Of a stretch of DNA of 38,456 nucleotides, positions 22,472-31,977 are shown piece by piece. Origin of the DNA: Phenylobacterium sp. Lineage in GTDB: Bacteria > Pseudomonadota > Alphaproteobacteria > Caulobacterales > Caulobacteraceae. Positions within the stretch are counted from its first letter, which is position 1, and each line of letters begins with the position of its first letter. The stretch is taken from the NCBI RefSeq assembly GCF_016793285.1, contig NZ_JAEUMO010000069.1, positions 1 through 38,456 on the forward strand, given 5' to 3'. The notes beneath the pieces are model-generated. The model saw only the letters and a list, made by a program, of their open reading frames with translations. It made no database searches and had not been told where the DNA came from. The translations under genes were made by a program, and so were the position numbers.

Positions 22472-25143
22472 ATCAGGCCTATGGGCGTGGCGCGTTCCTT
22501 GGGCAAGCTGATCAGTATGCGCGTGCCGCGGCCGTCGTGGATGGGGCTGGCCGCGGCGATGCGGCCGCCCATGGCCTCGACGAACCCCCTGGCGATGGCA
22601 AGGCCCAGCCCGGCGCCCTTGCCGCGGTCGGTGGCCTCGTCCATGCGGCGGAACTTCTCGAACACCCGCTCCAGTTCGGGCGTGGGGATGCCGCGGCCCT
22701 CGTCCTCGATCGAGATGACGACGTTGTTGCGGTCCTCGTAGGCGGCGACCTCGATGGCGGTCGCGTCGGGGCTGTAGGCGATCGCGTTCTCCAGGATGTT
22801 GACCAGCGCCTGCTCCAGCAGCGAGGCGTCGGCCATGACGAGGGTGACCTGGTCGGGGAAGTCCCAGGCGACCCTGCGCGCCTCGAGCCGGCGGCGCACG
22901 CGCTCGACCGCGGCGCGCAGGACGTCGCGGACGTCGGTCCACTCGCGGCGGGTGACGAGCGCGCCGCCCTCCAGCCGGGTCATGTCCAGCAGGTCGCCGA
23001 CGTAGCGGTTGAGCCGCTCGGCCTCTTCGCGGATCGAGAGCAGGAGGTCGTCGCGGACCTTGGCGCTGAGCGACTTGCCGTAGTCGATGAGCGTGGTCGC
23101 CGAGCCCAGCACGGCCGAGAGCGGCGTGCGCAGGTCGTGGCTGACGGAGTTGAGCAGCGCCGAGCGCAGGGTGTCCGTGCGCCGCAGCGCCTCCGCGTCG
23201 GCGGCGACCGCGGCGAACTCGGCGCGTTCCAGCGCGACGGCGCCCTGGTCCAGCAGGGCGGCGACGAAGCGCTCGCCGTCCTCGGTGGCGACGGCCTGCG
23301 GCTCGATGGCGGCGACGCCGGCGCGGGCCTTGACGCCCTGCAGCGGCCGGAAGGTCCAGCCGGCGTTGGGCAGCGTGCCGGTGCCGGCGCCGGCGGCCTC
23401 GCCCTTCTCCCAGGCCCACCGGGCGGCGGCCATGTCGCCCGGCGAGAGCGCCTCCAGCGGCGGCGCGGCGGCGGCGAGCGAGAGGTCCTCGCCGGCGGGG
23501 GTCAGCACCGCGGCCTTGCAGCCGGTGGCGGCGGCGAGCTGTTCGGCGAGCACGGTGGCGGCGTCCTCGGCCTTGGCGGCGGCGGAGAGGCGGCGCGTGG
23601 CCGCCAGCACGGCGGAGACCGCCGAGGCCCGCCGCGCGACCGCCCGCGCCTGGTCGCGCACGCGGCCCGCGAGCCAGCCGGTGGTCATGGCGACGGCGAA
23701 GAAGACGCCGAAGGTCAGCACGTCGGCGGGGTGGCCGATGTTCATCGTCAGGCGCGGCTCGAGGAAGAGGAAGTTGTAGGCCGCCGCGGACGCCGCCGCC
23801 GCCAGCACCGCGGGCCAGAGGCCGAACGCCAGGCCGGCGACCAGCACGCTCAGCATGAAGACCATCGCGAGGTTGGCGCTCTCGACGTAGCGGTCGATCG
23901 GCATGGCGACCAGGCCGGCCAGGCCCACCAGGGCGAGCGCGCCGAGATGCCCGCGCCAGGGCGCGGCCCGCAGCGAGGGCGCGCGGCGCGGCTCCGCGCT
24001 CGCCGGCTCGGCCGTCTCGGTGACGACGTGCAGGGCCGCGCCGCTCGACTCGTCCAGCAGGGCCTGGAACAGCGAGCGGCGGAATGGCCGCCGCCGCCGG
24101 CCGCTCTTGCCCAGCACGATCTGGGTCAGGTTGTTGCGCCGGGCGAAGTCGACGACGGCGGCCACGAGATCGTCGCCGGTGAGGGTCACGGTCTTGCCGC
24201 CGAGCTGTTCGGCGAGCTTCAGCGCCTCGCGCAGCTTCTGGGCGGCGGCGGGCGAGGCCGGCGGCGCGTTCGGCCGCTCGACGTGCGCCACCGTCCACGG
24301 CGCGTCCATCATCATGTCGGAGAGCCGGCGGCCGGCGCGGACCAGGGAGGCGGCCATGGCGTCGGGCCCGACCAGGACCAGGATGCGCTCGCCCGCCGCC
24401 CACGGCCCCTCGACGCCGGCGCGCTTCATGGCGCCGATGAGCTGGTCGTCCACCGCCTGGGCCGCGCGCCGCAGCGCCAGTTCGCGCAGGGCCGTCAGGT
24501 TCTCGACCTTGAAGAAGCGGTCGGCGGCCACCCGCGCGGTCTCGGGGACGTAGACCTTGCCGTCGGCCATCCGCTCGCGCAGTTCGGCCGGGGTGATGTC
24601 GATGAGTTCGATCTCGTCGGCGCGGGAGAGGGCGAGGTCGGGCACCGTCTCGCGCTGGCGCACGCCGGTGATCTTCCAGACCACGTCGACCAGGCTCTCG
24701 ATGTGCTGGACGTTCAGCGTGGTCCAGACGTCGATACCGGCGGCCAGCAGTTCGTCCACGTCCTGCCAGCGCTTGGGATGGCGCGAGCTGGGGGCGTTGG
24801 AGTGGGCGTACTCGTCGACCAGCAGCAGGTCGGGGCGCCGCGCCAGCGCGCCGTCGAGATCGAACTCCATCAGGGTCCGGCCGCGGTGCTCGATGGGGGC
24901 GCGGGCCATCACCTCCAGGCCACGCAGCAGGGACTGCGTCTCCTTGCGCCCGTGCGTTTCGACCACGCCCACCACGACGTCGGCGCCCTCGGCCTTCCGG
25001 CGGCGGGCGGCGCGCAGCATCTCGTAGGTCTTGCCGACCCCCGGCGACATGCCGAGGAACACCTTCAGGCGACCGCGGCCGGGCTGGGCGGTGGCCGCCA
25101 GCAGGGCGTCCGGATCGGGCCGCAGCGGCTCCTCGGCGTTCAT
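22468..25143 (-). CDS. kdpD: Osmosensitive K+ channel sensor histidine kinase KdpD
   Basis: Membrane sensor kinase that detects low potassium or envelope stress and controls KdpE. The N-terminal KdpD domain has Walker A-like GMSPGVGKT at 31-39. A universal-stress-protein-like domain covers about 252-375. Four membrane spans (DUF4118 type) lie at about 400-495, a GAF-like region at about 510-640, HisKA with phospho-His669 in SVSHDLRTPL, and an ATPase domain with NILENAIAYS and GLGLAIARGF. 891 residues, the usual size. ATG at 25143 overlaps the kdpC stop. Confidence 0.97.
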   Translation of the reverse strand: MNAEEPLRPDPDALLAATAQPGRGRLKVFLGMSPGVGKTYEMLRAARRRKAEGADVVVGVVETHGRKETQSLLRGLEVMARAPIEHRGRTLMEFDLDGALARRPDLLLVDEYAHSNAPSSRHPKRWQDVDELLAAGIDVWTTLNVQHIESLVDVVWKITGVRQRETVPDLALSRADEIELIDITPAELRERMADGKVYVPETARVAADRFFKVENLTALRELALRRAAQAVDDQLIGAMKRAGVEGPWAAGERILVLVGPDAMAASLVRAGRRLSDMMMDAPWTVAHVERPNAPPASPAAAQKLREALKLAEQLGGKTVTLTGDDLVAAVVDFARRNNLTQIVLGKSGRRRRPFRRSLFQALLDESSGAALHVVTETAEPASAEPRRAPSLRAAPWRGHLGALALVGLAGLVAMPIDRYVESANLAMVFMLSVLVAGLAFGLWPAVLAAAASAAAYNFLFLEPRLTMNIGHPADVLTFGVFFAVAMTTGWLAGRVRDQARAVARRASAVSAVLAATRRLSAAAKAEDAATVLAEQLAAATGCKAAVLTPAGEDLSLAAAAPPLEALSPGDMAAARWAWEKGEAAGAGTGTLPNAGWTFRPLQGVKARAGVAAIEPQAVATEDGERFVAALLDQGAVALERAEFAAVAADAEALRRTDTLRSALLNSVSHDLRTPLSAVLGSATTLIDYGKSLSAKVRDDLLLSIREEAERLNRYVGDLLDMTRLEGGALVTRREWTDVRDVLRAAVERVRRRLEARRVAWDFPDQVTLVMADASLLEQALVNILENAIAYSPDATAIEVAAYEDRNNVVISIEDEGRGIPTPELERVFEKFRRMDEATDRGKGAGLGLAIARGFVEAMGGRIAAASPIHDGRGTRILISLPKERATPIGLM

Positions 25144-25730
25144 CGCGGCGGAGGGTGCGCCCGCGGGAAGCGGGCGTCGAGTGCGAGGTTCACGGCCAGC
25201 ACGTTCACCGCCGGCTGCCCCAGGATGCCGAGCGCGGGCTGGCGGGTGTGGGCGGCGATCACCCGCTGCACCTCGCCCACCGCAACGCCGCGGGCGGCGG
25301 CGATGCGCGGGGCCTGGCGGGCGGCGTTGGCGGGCGAGACGTCGGGGTCGAGGCCGGAGCCGGAGGCGGTGACCGCGTCCGCCGGGATCGGCGCCGGGCC
25401 GTCGGCCCGCAGCCCGGCGGCGGTCCTGCCGATGCGCGCGGCGAGCGCCGGGTTCAGCGGGCCGAGGTTCGAGCCCGACGAGCCCGAGGCGTCGTAGCCG
25501 TCGGCGCCGGCCGCCGAGGGGCGCGGGTGCAGGTAGCGCGCTTCGGCGAACGGCTGGGCGATCAGGCGCGAGCCGATCACCCGGCCGGCGGCGTCGCGCA
25601 CCAGGCTGCCGCCGGCCTGGTCGGGGAAGGCGAGCTGGGCGACGCCGGTGACCGCCAGCGGGTAGGCGACCCCGAGCAGAAGGGTGAAGAAGACGGTGGC
25701 GAACAGGGCCGCGCGGGCTTGGGCGAACAT
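25140..25730 (-). CDS. kdpC: Potassium-transporting ATPase subunit KdpC
   Basis: Small single-span subunit that stabilises the KdpFABC complex and raises the ATP affinity of KdpB. One N-terminal membrane segment (LFATVFFTLLLGVAYPLAVTG) is followed by a periplasmic domain with SGSNLGPLNPAL, TASGSGLDPDVSPANAARQ and a C-terminal VNVLAVNLALDA. 196 residues. ATG at 25730 overlaps the kdpB stop by one base (reading TGATG-like on the minus strand), and its own stop overlaps kdpD ATG, so translation is coupled throughout. Confidence 0.96.
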   Translation of the reverse strand: MFAQARAALFATVFFTLLLGVAYPLAVTGVAQLAFPDQAGGSLVRDAAGRVIGSRLIAQPFAEARYLHPRPSAAGADGYDASGSSGSNLGPLNPALAARIGRTAAGLRADGPAPIPADAVTASGSGLDPDVSPANAARQAPRIAAARGVAVGEVQRVIAAHTRQPALGILGQPAVNVLAVNLALDARFPRAHPPPR

Positions 25731-27796
25731 CAGGCCAGTCCCAGGTTGGAGACGATCAGGTCGATCAGCTTGATCCCGGCGAACGGCGCCACGAGGCCGC
25801 CCAGCCCGTAGACCAGCAGGTTGCGTTGCAGGAGACGGCCTGCGCCGATCGCGCGATACGTCACGCCCCGCAGCGCCAGCGGGATCAGCGCCACGATGAT
25901 GAGCGCGTTGAAGATCACCGCCGAGAGGATCGCGCTCTTCGGGCTGGCGAGCCCCATCACGTTCAGCGCGCCGAGCGCCGGCAGCGCGGTCACGAAGATC
26001 GCCGGAATGATGGCGAAGTACTTGGCCACGTCGTTGGCGATGGAGAAGGTGGTCAGCGCGCCGCGCGTGATCAGCATCTGTTTCCCGGTCTCGACGATCT
26101 CGATGACCTTGGTGGGGTCGCTGTCGAGGTCGACCATGTTGCCGGCCTCGCGGGCCGCCTGGGCGCCGGTCTGCATGGCGACGCCGACGTCGGACTGGGC
26201 CAGCGCCGGGGCGTCGTTGGCGCCGTCGCCGCACATGGCCACGAGGCGGCCCCTGGCCTGCTCGGTGCGGATGAGGCGCAGCTTGTCCTCGGGGGTGGCC
26301 TCGGCGAGGAAGTCGTCGACGCCGGACTCCGAGGCGATGGCGGCGGCGGTCACCGGATTGTCGCCGGTGATCATGACGGTCCGCAGGCCCATGCGGCGCA
26401 GGTCGGCGAACCGCTCCTTCACGCCGGGCTTCACGACGTCCTTCAGGTGGATCGCGCCGACCAGGGCGCCGTTCTCGGCGACGGCCAGGGGCGTGCCGCC
26501 CCCCCGCGCGATGCGGTCGACCGCGGCGGTGAACTCCGGCGGCGCCTGGTGGGCTTCGAGGCCGACCGCCTTCAGGACCGCGTCGACCGCGCCCTTGCGC
26601 CAGGTCTGGCCGCCGGCGTCGAGGCCCGACTGGCGGGTGGCGGCGCTGAACGGGATGATGGCGGCGTCGGCGGGCCTGTCGATCTCGACGCCCTGGCCGC
26701 GGATCAGCTCCAGGATGGAGCGGCCTTCCGGCGTCTCGTCGCCCAGCGAGGCGAGGTAGGCGACGCGGGCGATGGCGTCGGGCCGCACCCCCGGGACGGG
26801 GATCAGCTCGGTCGCCATGCGGTTCCCGAACGTGATGGTGCCGGTCTTGTCGAGCAGCAGCGTGTCGCAGTCGCCGGCGGCCTCGACGGCGCGGCCCGAC
26901 GTGGCGAGCACATTGACCTTCAGCAGCCGGTCCATGCCGGCGATGCCCACCGCCGAGAGCAGGCCGCCGATGGTGGTCGGGATCAGGCAGACGAAGAGCG
27001 CGCCCAGCACCAGCGGCGACAGCGTCACGCCCGAATAGGCGCCGAGGCCGAGCAGGGTGACCGCCGCGATCAGGAACACCAGGGTCAGGCCGGCCAGCAG
27101 GACCGCCAGCGCGACCTCGTTCGGAGTCCTGCGGCGGTCGGCGCCTTCGACCATGGCGATCATGCGGTCGAGGAAGGTGTTCCCGGCCTCCGACGTGATG
27201 CGGATCTTCAGCCAGTCGGAGACGACGGTGGTGCCGCCGGTGACCGCGCTGCGGTCGCCGCCGCTCTCGCGGATCACGGGCGCGGACTCGCCGGTGACGG
27301 CGGCCTCGTTGACCGAGGCCACCCCCTCGACGATCTCGCCGTCGGCGGGGATCACGTCGCCGGCCTCGACCAGCACCACCTCGCCGACGCCCAGCTTGTG
27401 GGCAGGGGTGGGCACGATCGTGCCGCGGTCGTCGATCAGCAGCTTGGCTTTCGTGGTCACGCGGCTGGCGCGCAGGCTGTCGGCGGCGGCCTTGCCGCGC
27501 CCCTCGGCGATGCTCTCGGCGAAATTCGCGAACAGCACGGTCGCCCAGAGCCAGATCGCCATCTGCACGGCGAAGCTCCAGTCGCCGCCGCGACCGATCT
27601 CCAGCGCGGCCGAGAGCGTGGCCAGGATGGCCACGATCTCGGTGGCGAAGATCACCGGGTTGCCCATGAGCTTGCGCGGGTCGAGCTTGACGGCGGCGTC
27701 GAGGGCGGCGCGGCCCAGCATCGGGGCGGAGAAGCTCGAGACCAGGGCGGAGGCCTTGCGGCGGCGGTCGCCGAGCGGGCGGGGGGTCGGGGTCAT
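25730..27796 (-). CDS. kdpB: Potassium-transporting ATPase ATP-binding subunit KdpB
   Basis: P-type ATPase subunit that hydrolyses ATP to energise K+ uptake through KdpA. The actuator motif TGES is at 168-171, the phosphorylated aspartate D316 is in DKTGT, and the hinge motif [12 protein letters not shown] is present. Several membrane helices lie near the N-terminus, in the middle and at the end. 688 residues from ATG 27796. Open frame continues upstream but overlaps kdpA in another phase. It is 20 bases after kdpA. Confidence 0.97.
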   Translation of the reverse strand: MTPTPRPLGDRRRKASALVSSFSAPMLGRAALDAAVKLDPRKLMGNPVIFATEIVAILATLSAALEIGRGGDWSFAVQMAIWLWATVLFANFAESIAEGRGKAAADSLRASRVTTKAKLLIDDRGTIVPTPAHKLGVGEVVLVEAGDVIPADGEIVEGVASVNEAAVTGESAPVIRESGGDRSAVTGGTTVVSDWLKIRITSEAGNTFLDRMIAMVEGADRRRTPNEVALAVLLAGLTLVFLIAAVTLLGLGAYSGVTLSPLVLGALFVCLIPTTIGGLLSAVGIAGMDRLLKVNVLATSGRAVEAAGDCDTLLLDKTGTITFGNRMATELIPVPGVRPDAIARVAYLASLGDETPEGRSILELIRGQGVEIDRPADAAIIPFSAATRQSGLDAGGQTWRKGAVDAVLKAVGLEAHQAPPEFTAAVDRIARGGGTPLAVAENGALVGAIHLKDVVKPGVKERFADLRRMGLRTVMITGDNPVTAAAIASESGVDDFLAEATPEDKLRLIRTEQARGRLVAMCGDGANDAPALAQSDVGVAMQTGAQAAREAGNMVDLDSDPTKVIEIVETGKQMLITRGALTTFSIANDVAKYFAIIPAIFVTALPALGALNVMGLASPKSAILSAVIFNALIIVALIPLALRGVTYRAIGAGRLLQRNLLVYGLGGLVAPFAGIKLIDLIVSNLGLA

Positions 27797-27816
27797 GTGC
27801 GTGGGGTCCGGAGAGG

Positions 27817-29529
27817 TCAGCGCGCCGCCGCGACCGCCTGGAGCGCCTGGACGTGCTCGACGATCGGGGCCAGCGCGAGGGCCGGGAAGAACTGCAGGCC
27901 GCCCATGATGAGGATCACCCCGATCAGGAGGCCGACGAAGAGCGGGCCGTCGGTGGGAAAGGTCCCGGCGCTGGCCGAGAGCTTCGGCCTGGCCGCCAGC
28001 GCGCCGGCGATCGCCAGCACCGGGACCGCGTAGGCGAACCGGCCCAGCAGCATCGCGATGGCGAGCGTCGTGTTCCACCAGGGCGTATTGGCGGTCAGGC
28101 CCGCGAAGGCCGAGCCGTTGTTCGCCGCGGCCGACGTGTAGGCGTAGAGGATCTCCGACAGGCCGTGCGGGCCGCCGTTCGCCAGGCCCTTCAGCGCGAC
28201 CGGCAGCACGGCGGCGGCGGCCGAGAAGCCGAGGATCGCCGCCGGCAGGATCAGCACCGCCAGCATGGCGAACTTGATCTCGCGCGCCTCGACCTTCTTG
28301 CCCAGGTACTCGGGCGTGCGGCCGACCATGAGGCCCGCGACGAAGACGGCGATCAGCGCCATGACGACCATGCCGTAGAGGCCGGAGCCCACGCCGCCGG
28401 GCGCGATCTCGCCCAACTGCATCAGGAACATCGCCACGCCGCCGCCCAGCGGCATCAGGCTGTCGTGCATGGCGTTGACGCCGCCGTCCGACGCGCCGGT
28501 GGTGGCCGCGGCCCAGGCGGCGGTGGAGGGCGCGCCGAAGCGGACCTCCTTGCCTTCCATGTTGACGGACGCATCGACGCCGTGGGCGACGAGGGCGGGG
28601 GGCGCCTGCGTCTCGGCGGCGTAGATCGCGCCGGCGCCGGCGGCGACCAGGATCACCATGACGGCGGCGAGCGCCCGGGCTTCCCTGCGGGCCAGCACGA
28701 CCCGGCCGAAGGCGACGACGCAGGCCAGCGAGAGCGCGTTCATCGAGACGATCTCGATGAGGTTGGTCCAGGCGTTGGGGTTCTCGAACGGGTGCGCCGA
28801 GTTGGCGTTGAAGACGCCGCCGCCGTTGGTGCCGAGCTGCTTGATCGCCTCCTGGCTCGCGGTGGGGAAGAGCGCGATGGTCTGCCGGCCGCCCTCGACG
28901 GTGGTGGCGCTGACGTTCGCCAGCAGGGTCTGCGGCTCGCCCAGCGCGACGTAGACGACGGCGATCGCCAGCGAGATCGGCAGCAGGACGTAGAGGCTGA
29001 TCCGGGTCAGATCGACCCAGAAGTTGCCGAGCCCCTCGGCCCGGTCCGCCGCGAAGGCGCGCGCGACGACGGCCGCGAGCGCCATGCCGGCGGCGGCCGA
29101 CAGGAAGTTGTGCGAGGTCAGCCCGGCCATCTGCGAGAAGGTCGAGACCGTCTGCTCGGGGACGTAGGACTGCCAGTTGGTGTTGGAGACGAAGCTGACG
29201 GCGGTGTTGAACGCCAGGTGCGGCGACAGGCCCGCGAACCCCTGCGGGTTCAGCGGCAGGACATCCTGGAACCGCAGGATCAGGTAGAGCGTCACGAAGC
29301 CCGCGCCCGAGAACGCCAGGAAGCTCAGGGCGTAGGCCAGCCAGCCCTGGCTCCGGCCGGCGCCGGGCCCGCAGCCGGCGCAGACCAGCCGCTCGACGGG
29401 CCGCAGCACCGGATCGAGCCAGGTCGTCCCGCCCTGCCAGACGCGCGCCAGATAGGCGCCCAGCGGGACCGCGAGGGCCACGACGAGCGCGAGAGTGAGG
29501 GCGATCTCCGCCCAGCCGGAGGCGTTCAT
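27817..29529 (-). CDS. kdpA: Potassium-transporting ATPase potassium-binding subunit KdpA
   Basis: Channel-like membrane subunit, related to Trk/Ktr transporters, that selects and binds K+ on the periplasmic side. Ten or so hydrophobic spans are visible. Selectivity-filter type segments include [10 protein letters not shown] (first pore region), [19 protein letters not shown] and NNGSAFAGL. 570 residues, typical. The ATG at 29529 shares one base with the kdpF stop. Confidence 0.97.
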   Translation of the reverse strand: MNASGWAEIALTLALVVALAVPLGAYLARVWQGGTTWLDPVLRPVERLVCAGCGPGAGRSQGWLAYALSFLAFSGAGFVTLYLILRFQDVLPLNPQGFAGLSPHLAFNTAVSFVSNTNWQSYVPEQTVSTFSQMAGLTSHNFLSAAAGMALAAVVARAFAADRAEGLGNFWVDLTRISLYVLLPISLAIAVVYVALGEPQTLLANVSATTVEGGRQTIALFPTASQEAIKQLGTNGGGVFNANSAHPFENPNAWTNLIEIVSMNALSLACVVAFGRVVLARREARALAAVMVILVAAGAGAIYAAETQAPPALVAHGVDASVNMEGKEVRFGAPSTAAWAAATTGASDGGVNAMHDSLMPLGGGVAMFLMQLGEIAPGGVGSGLYGMVVMALIAVFVAGLMVGRTPEYLGKKVEAREIKFAMLAVLILPAAILGFSAAAAVLPVALKGLANGGPHGLSEILYAYTSAAANNGSAFAGLTANTPWWNTTLAIAMLLGRFAYAVPVLAIAGALAARPKLSASAGTFPTDGPLFVGLLIGVILIMGGLQFFPALALAPIVEHVQALQAVAAAR

Positions 29530-29615
29530 CAGAACTTCTCCGGCTTCACGAGCGCGGCCAGCATGTAGCCGCCGATGACGAGCGCGCCTACGCCCCAGAT
29601 CAGCATCTCGAGCAT
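29529..29615 (-). CDS. kdpF: Potassium-transporting ATPase small subunit KdpF
   Basis: A 28-residue single-span peptide beginning [18 protein letters not shown] and ending ALVKPEKF. The G-G-Y-M-L-x-x-A-L-x-x-P-E-x-F tail is the KdpF signature; the peptide sits beside KdpA and stabilises the complex. It directly follows the upstream 27-aa micro-ORF (TAG then ATG without any gap) and overlaps kdpA, so all three are likely translated together. Confidence 0.93.
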   Translation of the reverse strand: MLEMLIWGVGALVIGGYMLAALVKPEKF

Positions 29616-29699
29616 CTAGAGCCGCCTCAGCAGCGCGGCGTAGACGCCGGCCAGCGCAAGCGCGCCGAGCCCCAGCGCGAGGAAGACGATATCGAGCAT
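29616..29699 (-). CDS. 27-aa membrane micro-ORF leading the kdp operon
   Basis: Encodes [18 protein letters not shown] followed by VYAALLRRL, a single hydrophobic span with a basic end, preceded by GAGGG at 4 bases from the ATG at 29699. Its TAG abuts the kdpF ATG. I recall similar tiny proteins ahead of kdpF in other proteobacteria, unverified. It could be an extra small subunit, a diverged KdpF duplicate or a translational leader. Confidence 0.65.
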   Translation of the reverse strand: MLDIVFLALGLGALALAGVYAALLRRL

Positions 29700-29786
29700 T
29701 CGGCCCTCAGGTCCGTGGTGGGAAGCGAGGCCGGGTAGATCGCGCCGAACGCCATCAGGGTGCGAGATGGCCCTGGGGCGGCGGTC

Positions 29787-29804
29787 ATAAGGGCGGCGTA
29801 AAGG
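29787..29804 (-). promoter_or_regulatory. Possible KdpE-binding tandem half-sites
   Basis: On the minus strand CTTTAC and CCTTAT occur 11 bp apart (one helical turn) within the 170-bp region between the divergent kdp and aldo/keto reductase starts. Tandem T-rich half-sites fit what is known of KdpE operators in E. coli, but the match is weak. Confidence 0.25.
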
Positions 29805-29869
29805 TCGGCGCCTCGCGTCCGGCGCCGTAGGGGCGCTATGCTGCCGTCCCACGTTCCGCGGAGGATGCG

Positions 29870-30823
29870 ATGCAGTACCGTCAGCTCGGCGCGAGCGATC
29901 TCAATGTGTCGGCGATCTCGCTGGGGTCGTGGCTGACCTATGGCGTCGGCGTCGAGGCCGACAGCACCCGGGCCTGCCTGGACCGTGCGTTCGACCTCGG
30001 GATCAACTTCATCGACACCGCCAACGTCTACGGCCGCGGCGCCGCCGAGACGGTGCTGGGCGAGATGCTGAAGGACCGGCCGCGCGAGAGCTACATCCTG
30101 GCGACCAAGGTGTTCTTCCCGATGAGCGACACCGACCGCGGCCTGTCGCGCGCCCAGATCGAAAAGCAGATCGACGCCTCGCTGACGCGGCTGCGGACCG
30201 GGTACGTCGACCTCTACCAGTGCCATCGCTACGACCCGGAGACGCCGCTGGAGGAGACGATGCAGGCGCTGAGCGACGTCGTCCGCTCCGGAAAGGCCCG
30301 CTGGATCGGCTTCAGCGAATGGTCGCCGGACCAGATCGAGGCCGCGTTCGCGATCCCCGGCGTCGAGCGGTTCGTCTCCAGCCAGCCGCAGTATTCGCTG
30401 CTGCACCGCCGGCCCGAGGCGAAGGTGATCCCGCTCAGCGCGGCCCACGGGGTGTCGCAGATCGTCTGGTCGCCGCTGGCGCAGGGCGTGCTCTCGGGCA
30501 AGTACGCGCCGGGCGCCCGGCCGCCGGCCGACTCGCGCGCCGCCAGCGACAGCATGGGGAACATGATGGGCGGCTGGCTGAAGCCCGACGTCCTGGAGGC
30601 GGTGCAGAAGCTGAAGCCGCTGGCGGCGGAAGCCGGCTGCACGATGTCGCAGTTCGCGCTGGCCTGGGTCCTGCGCGAGCCCAACGTGGCCTCGGCCATC
30701 GTCGGCGCGAGCCGCCCCGGGCAGCTCGACGACAACGCCGCCGCCGCCGACCTCAGGATCGACCCGGCGCTGTTCGCGCAGGCCGAGGCGGTTGTCGCCG
30801 GCGTGGAGCGCGGCCCGCGCTAG
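29870..30823 (+). CDS. Aldo/keto reductase
   Basis: NADPH-dependent oxidoreductase with a TIM-barrel, of the Kv-beta/YghZ-like branch. The catalytic tetrad is D49 (INFIDTANVYG), Y54, K80 (LATKVF) and H119 (LYQCHRYD). The cofactor segment near the end, AIVGASRPGQLDDN, is typical. 317 residues from ATG at 29870, with GGAGG about 5 bases upstream. It is divergent from the kdp operon. The physiological substrate is unknown. Confidence 0.93.
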   Translation: MQYRQLGASDLNVSAISLGSWLTYGVGVEADSTRACLDRAFDLGINFIDTANVYGRGAAETVLGEMLKDRPRESYILATKVFFPMSDTDRGLSRAQIEKQIDASLTRLRTGYVDLYQCHRYDPETPLEETMQALSDVVRSGKARWIGFSEWSPDQIEAAFAIPGVERFVSSQPQYSLLHRRPEAKVIPLSAAHGVSQIVWSPLAQGVLSGKYAPGARPPADSRAASDSMGNMMGGWLKPDVLEAVQKLKPLAAEAGCTMSQFALAWVLREPNVASAIVGASRPGQLDDNAAAADLRIDPALFAQAEAVVAGVERGPR

Positions 30824-30849
30824 CCCCATCCGGCAGGCTCAGCGCGCCA

Positions 30850-30873
30850 CCTTCTCCCCGCAAGGGGAGAAGG
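30850..30873. repeat. Perfect 10-bp hairpin with GCAA tetraloop
   Basis: CCTTCTCCCC (30850-30859) pairs with GGGGAGAAGG (30864-30873) around loop GCAA. It lies between the convergent aldo/keto reductase and cytochrome c genes. There is no T-run, so it is not a classic terminator. It looks like a dispersed intergenic palindrome common in alphaproteobacteria (memory only) and may end both transcripts. Confidence 0.6.
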
Positions 30874-30915
30874 ACGACCCGGGCGGCTGACCTGCGGCTC
30901 GATTCCGATTGGTCG

Positions 30916-31206
30916 CTAGTGGCCGGTGAGGAAGGCGGCGACGGCCTGTTTGTCTTCCGGCGTCAGGCCCTCGGCCATGGGGGTCATCGGGCCGCCGGTC
31001 ATGGCCGCGACGATCTCGGCCGGGGTCTTCCTGGCCAGGGTGTCGCGTTGCGGGACGCGTTCGTCGCCGGACTCGTGGCACTCCTTGCAGCGCGCCGCGT
31101 AGACCTCCTCGCCGCGGGAGACGGGGGCGTCGGCGGCGCCGGTCCCGGGGGCCGCGAGGGCCAGACCCAGCAGGCCCGCGCCGATCCAGGTCGATCTCAT
31201 ACGCAT
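30916..31206 (-). CDS. Small secreted c-type cytochrome
   Basis: Periplasmic monoheme class I cytochrome c of 96 residues. A signal peptide (STWIGAGLLGLALAAPGTGAA) is followed by the heme site C40-K-E-C43-H44. The segment GGPMTPMAEGLTPEDKQAVAAFL supplies a likely Met axial ligand and the last helix. Similar to cytochrome c5-type proteins. Start ATG at 31206 has GGAG about 9 bases upstream; an ATG at 31200 is the alternative. It is divergent from the PEBP-like gene and could accept electrons from the PQQ-type dehydrogenase two genes away, which is inference. Confidence 0.9.
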   Translation of the reverse strand: MRMRSTWIGAGLLGLALAAPGTGAADAPVSRGEEVYAARCKECHESGDERVPQRDTLARKTPAEIVAAMTGGPMTPMAEGLTPEDKQAVAAFLTGH

Positions 31207-31298
31207 CTTTGCAAACTCCGGCGCACCGCGGCGCCTTCCCGATGGCGGGCTGGCGCGTTAGGTAGCGTGACTACATAACGAGAGGGAAGGAAGCGACC

Positions 31299-31946
31299 AT
31301 GCGCGGCGGAGTTTCGGCCATGCTCGGCGCGGCGGCGTTGGCGCTGACGGTCGCGGGCGCTGCGGAGGGCCAGGTGTCGCGCTCGACGCCCGGCCAGCCC
31401 GAGGCGCGCACGGCGGTCGAGCTGATGCCGGCGAAGGGCAAGCTGACGGTGACCAGCCCGGCCTTCAAGGACGGCGGCGACATCCCGTTCGCCAACACCC
31501 AGTACCGCGGCAATCACTTCCCGGGCCTGAACTGGACGAAGGGGCCGGCGGCGACGAAATCGTACGTCATCGTCATGCAGGACAGCTCCCTTCTCCTGCG
31601 CAACGCCCCGATCCTGCACTGGACGATGTTCAACATCCCCGCGACCGTGACCTCGCTGCCCGCCGACATGGCGCCCGATGCGAAACCCGCGGGCTCGGCC
31701 TACGGTCCGAACTACATGGGCGCGGCCAGGCCGTACACCGGCCCGCGCACGCCCCCGGGCCCGAAGGACCACTACCACTTCGCGGTGTTCGCGCTGGACA
31801 CGACCGTGCCGCCCGAAGCCGCCGCGAGCTACGAGGCGCTCGCCGCGGCGATGAAAGACCATATCCTCGCGAGCGGCGAGGTCGTAGGGCTGGGCGAGAA
31901 GGACCCGGAAGCGCCGCCACCGGCGCCGCGCCCAGCGGCTCAGTAG
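31299..31946 (+). CDS. YbhB/YbcL-type PEBP (Raf kinase inhibitor-like) protein, exported
   Basis: Member of the phosphatidylethanolamine-binding protein family; the bacterial members' function is mostly unknown. A signal peptide is visible ([19 protein letters not shown]). Family landmarks are [58 protein letters not shown] and the C-terminal [12 protein letters not shown]. 215 residues with a Pro/Ala-rich tail. It is 31 bases upstream of the sugar dehydrogenase and probably co-transcribed. Confidence 0.92.
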   Translation: MRGGVSAMLGAAALALTVAGAAEGQVSRSTPGQPEARTAVELMPAKGKLTVTSPAFKDGGDIPFANTQYRGNHFPGLNWTKGPAATKSYVIVMQDSSLLLRNAPILHWTMFNIPATVTSLPADMAPDAKPAGSAYGPNYMGAARPYTGPRTPPGPKDHYHFAVFALDTTVPPEAAASYEALAAAMKDHILASGEVVGLGEKDPEAPPPAPRPAAQ

Positions 31947-31977
31947 CCGCGCCCGACGGCCCCGTAGGAGATTGCCC

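Noticed and set aside
21782-24403. A long minus-strand frame that would fuse a large N-terminus to KdpE
   Set aside because: The upstream part is Arg/Gly/Pro-rich out-of-phase kdpD sequence. The GTG at 22471 overlapping the kdpD stop explains kdpE fully.
22537-25497. A 986-codon open frame on the plus strand
   Set aside because: It lies antisense to kdpD and kdpC, is made of Gly/Arg/Ala/Val/His-rich low-complexity sequence and has no family motif; a typical high-GC shadow.
30850-30873. Rho-independent terminator
   Set aside because: Strong stem but no run of T on either strand, so it is listed as a palindromic repeat.
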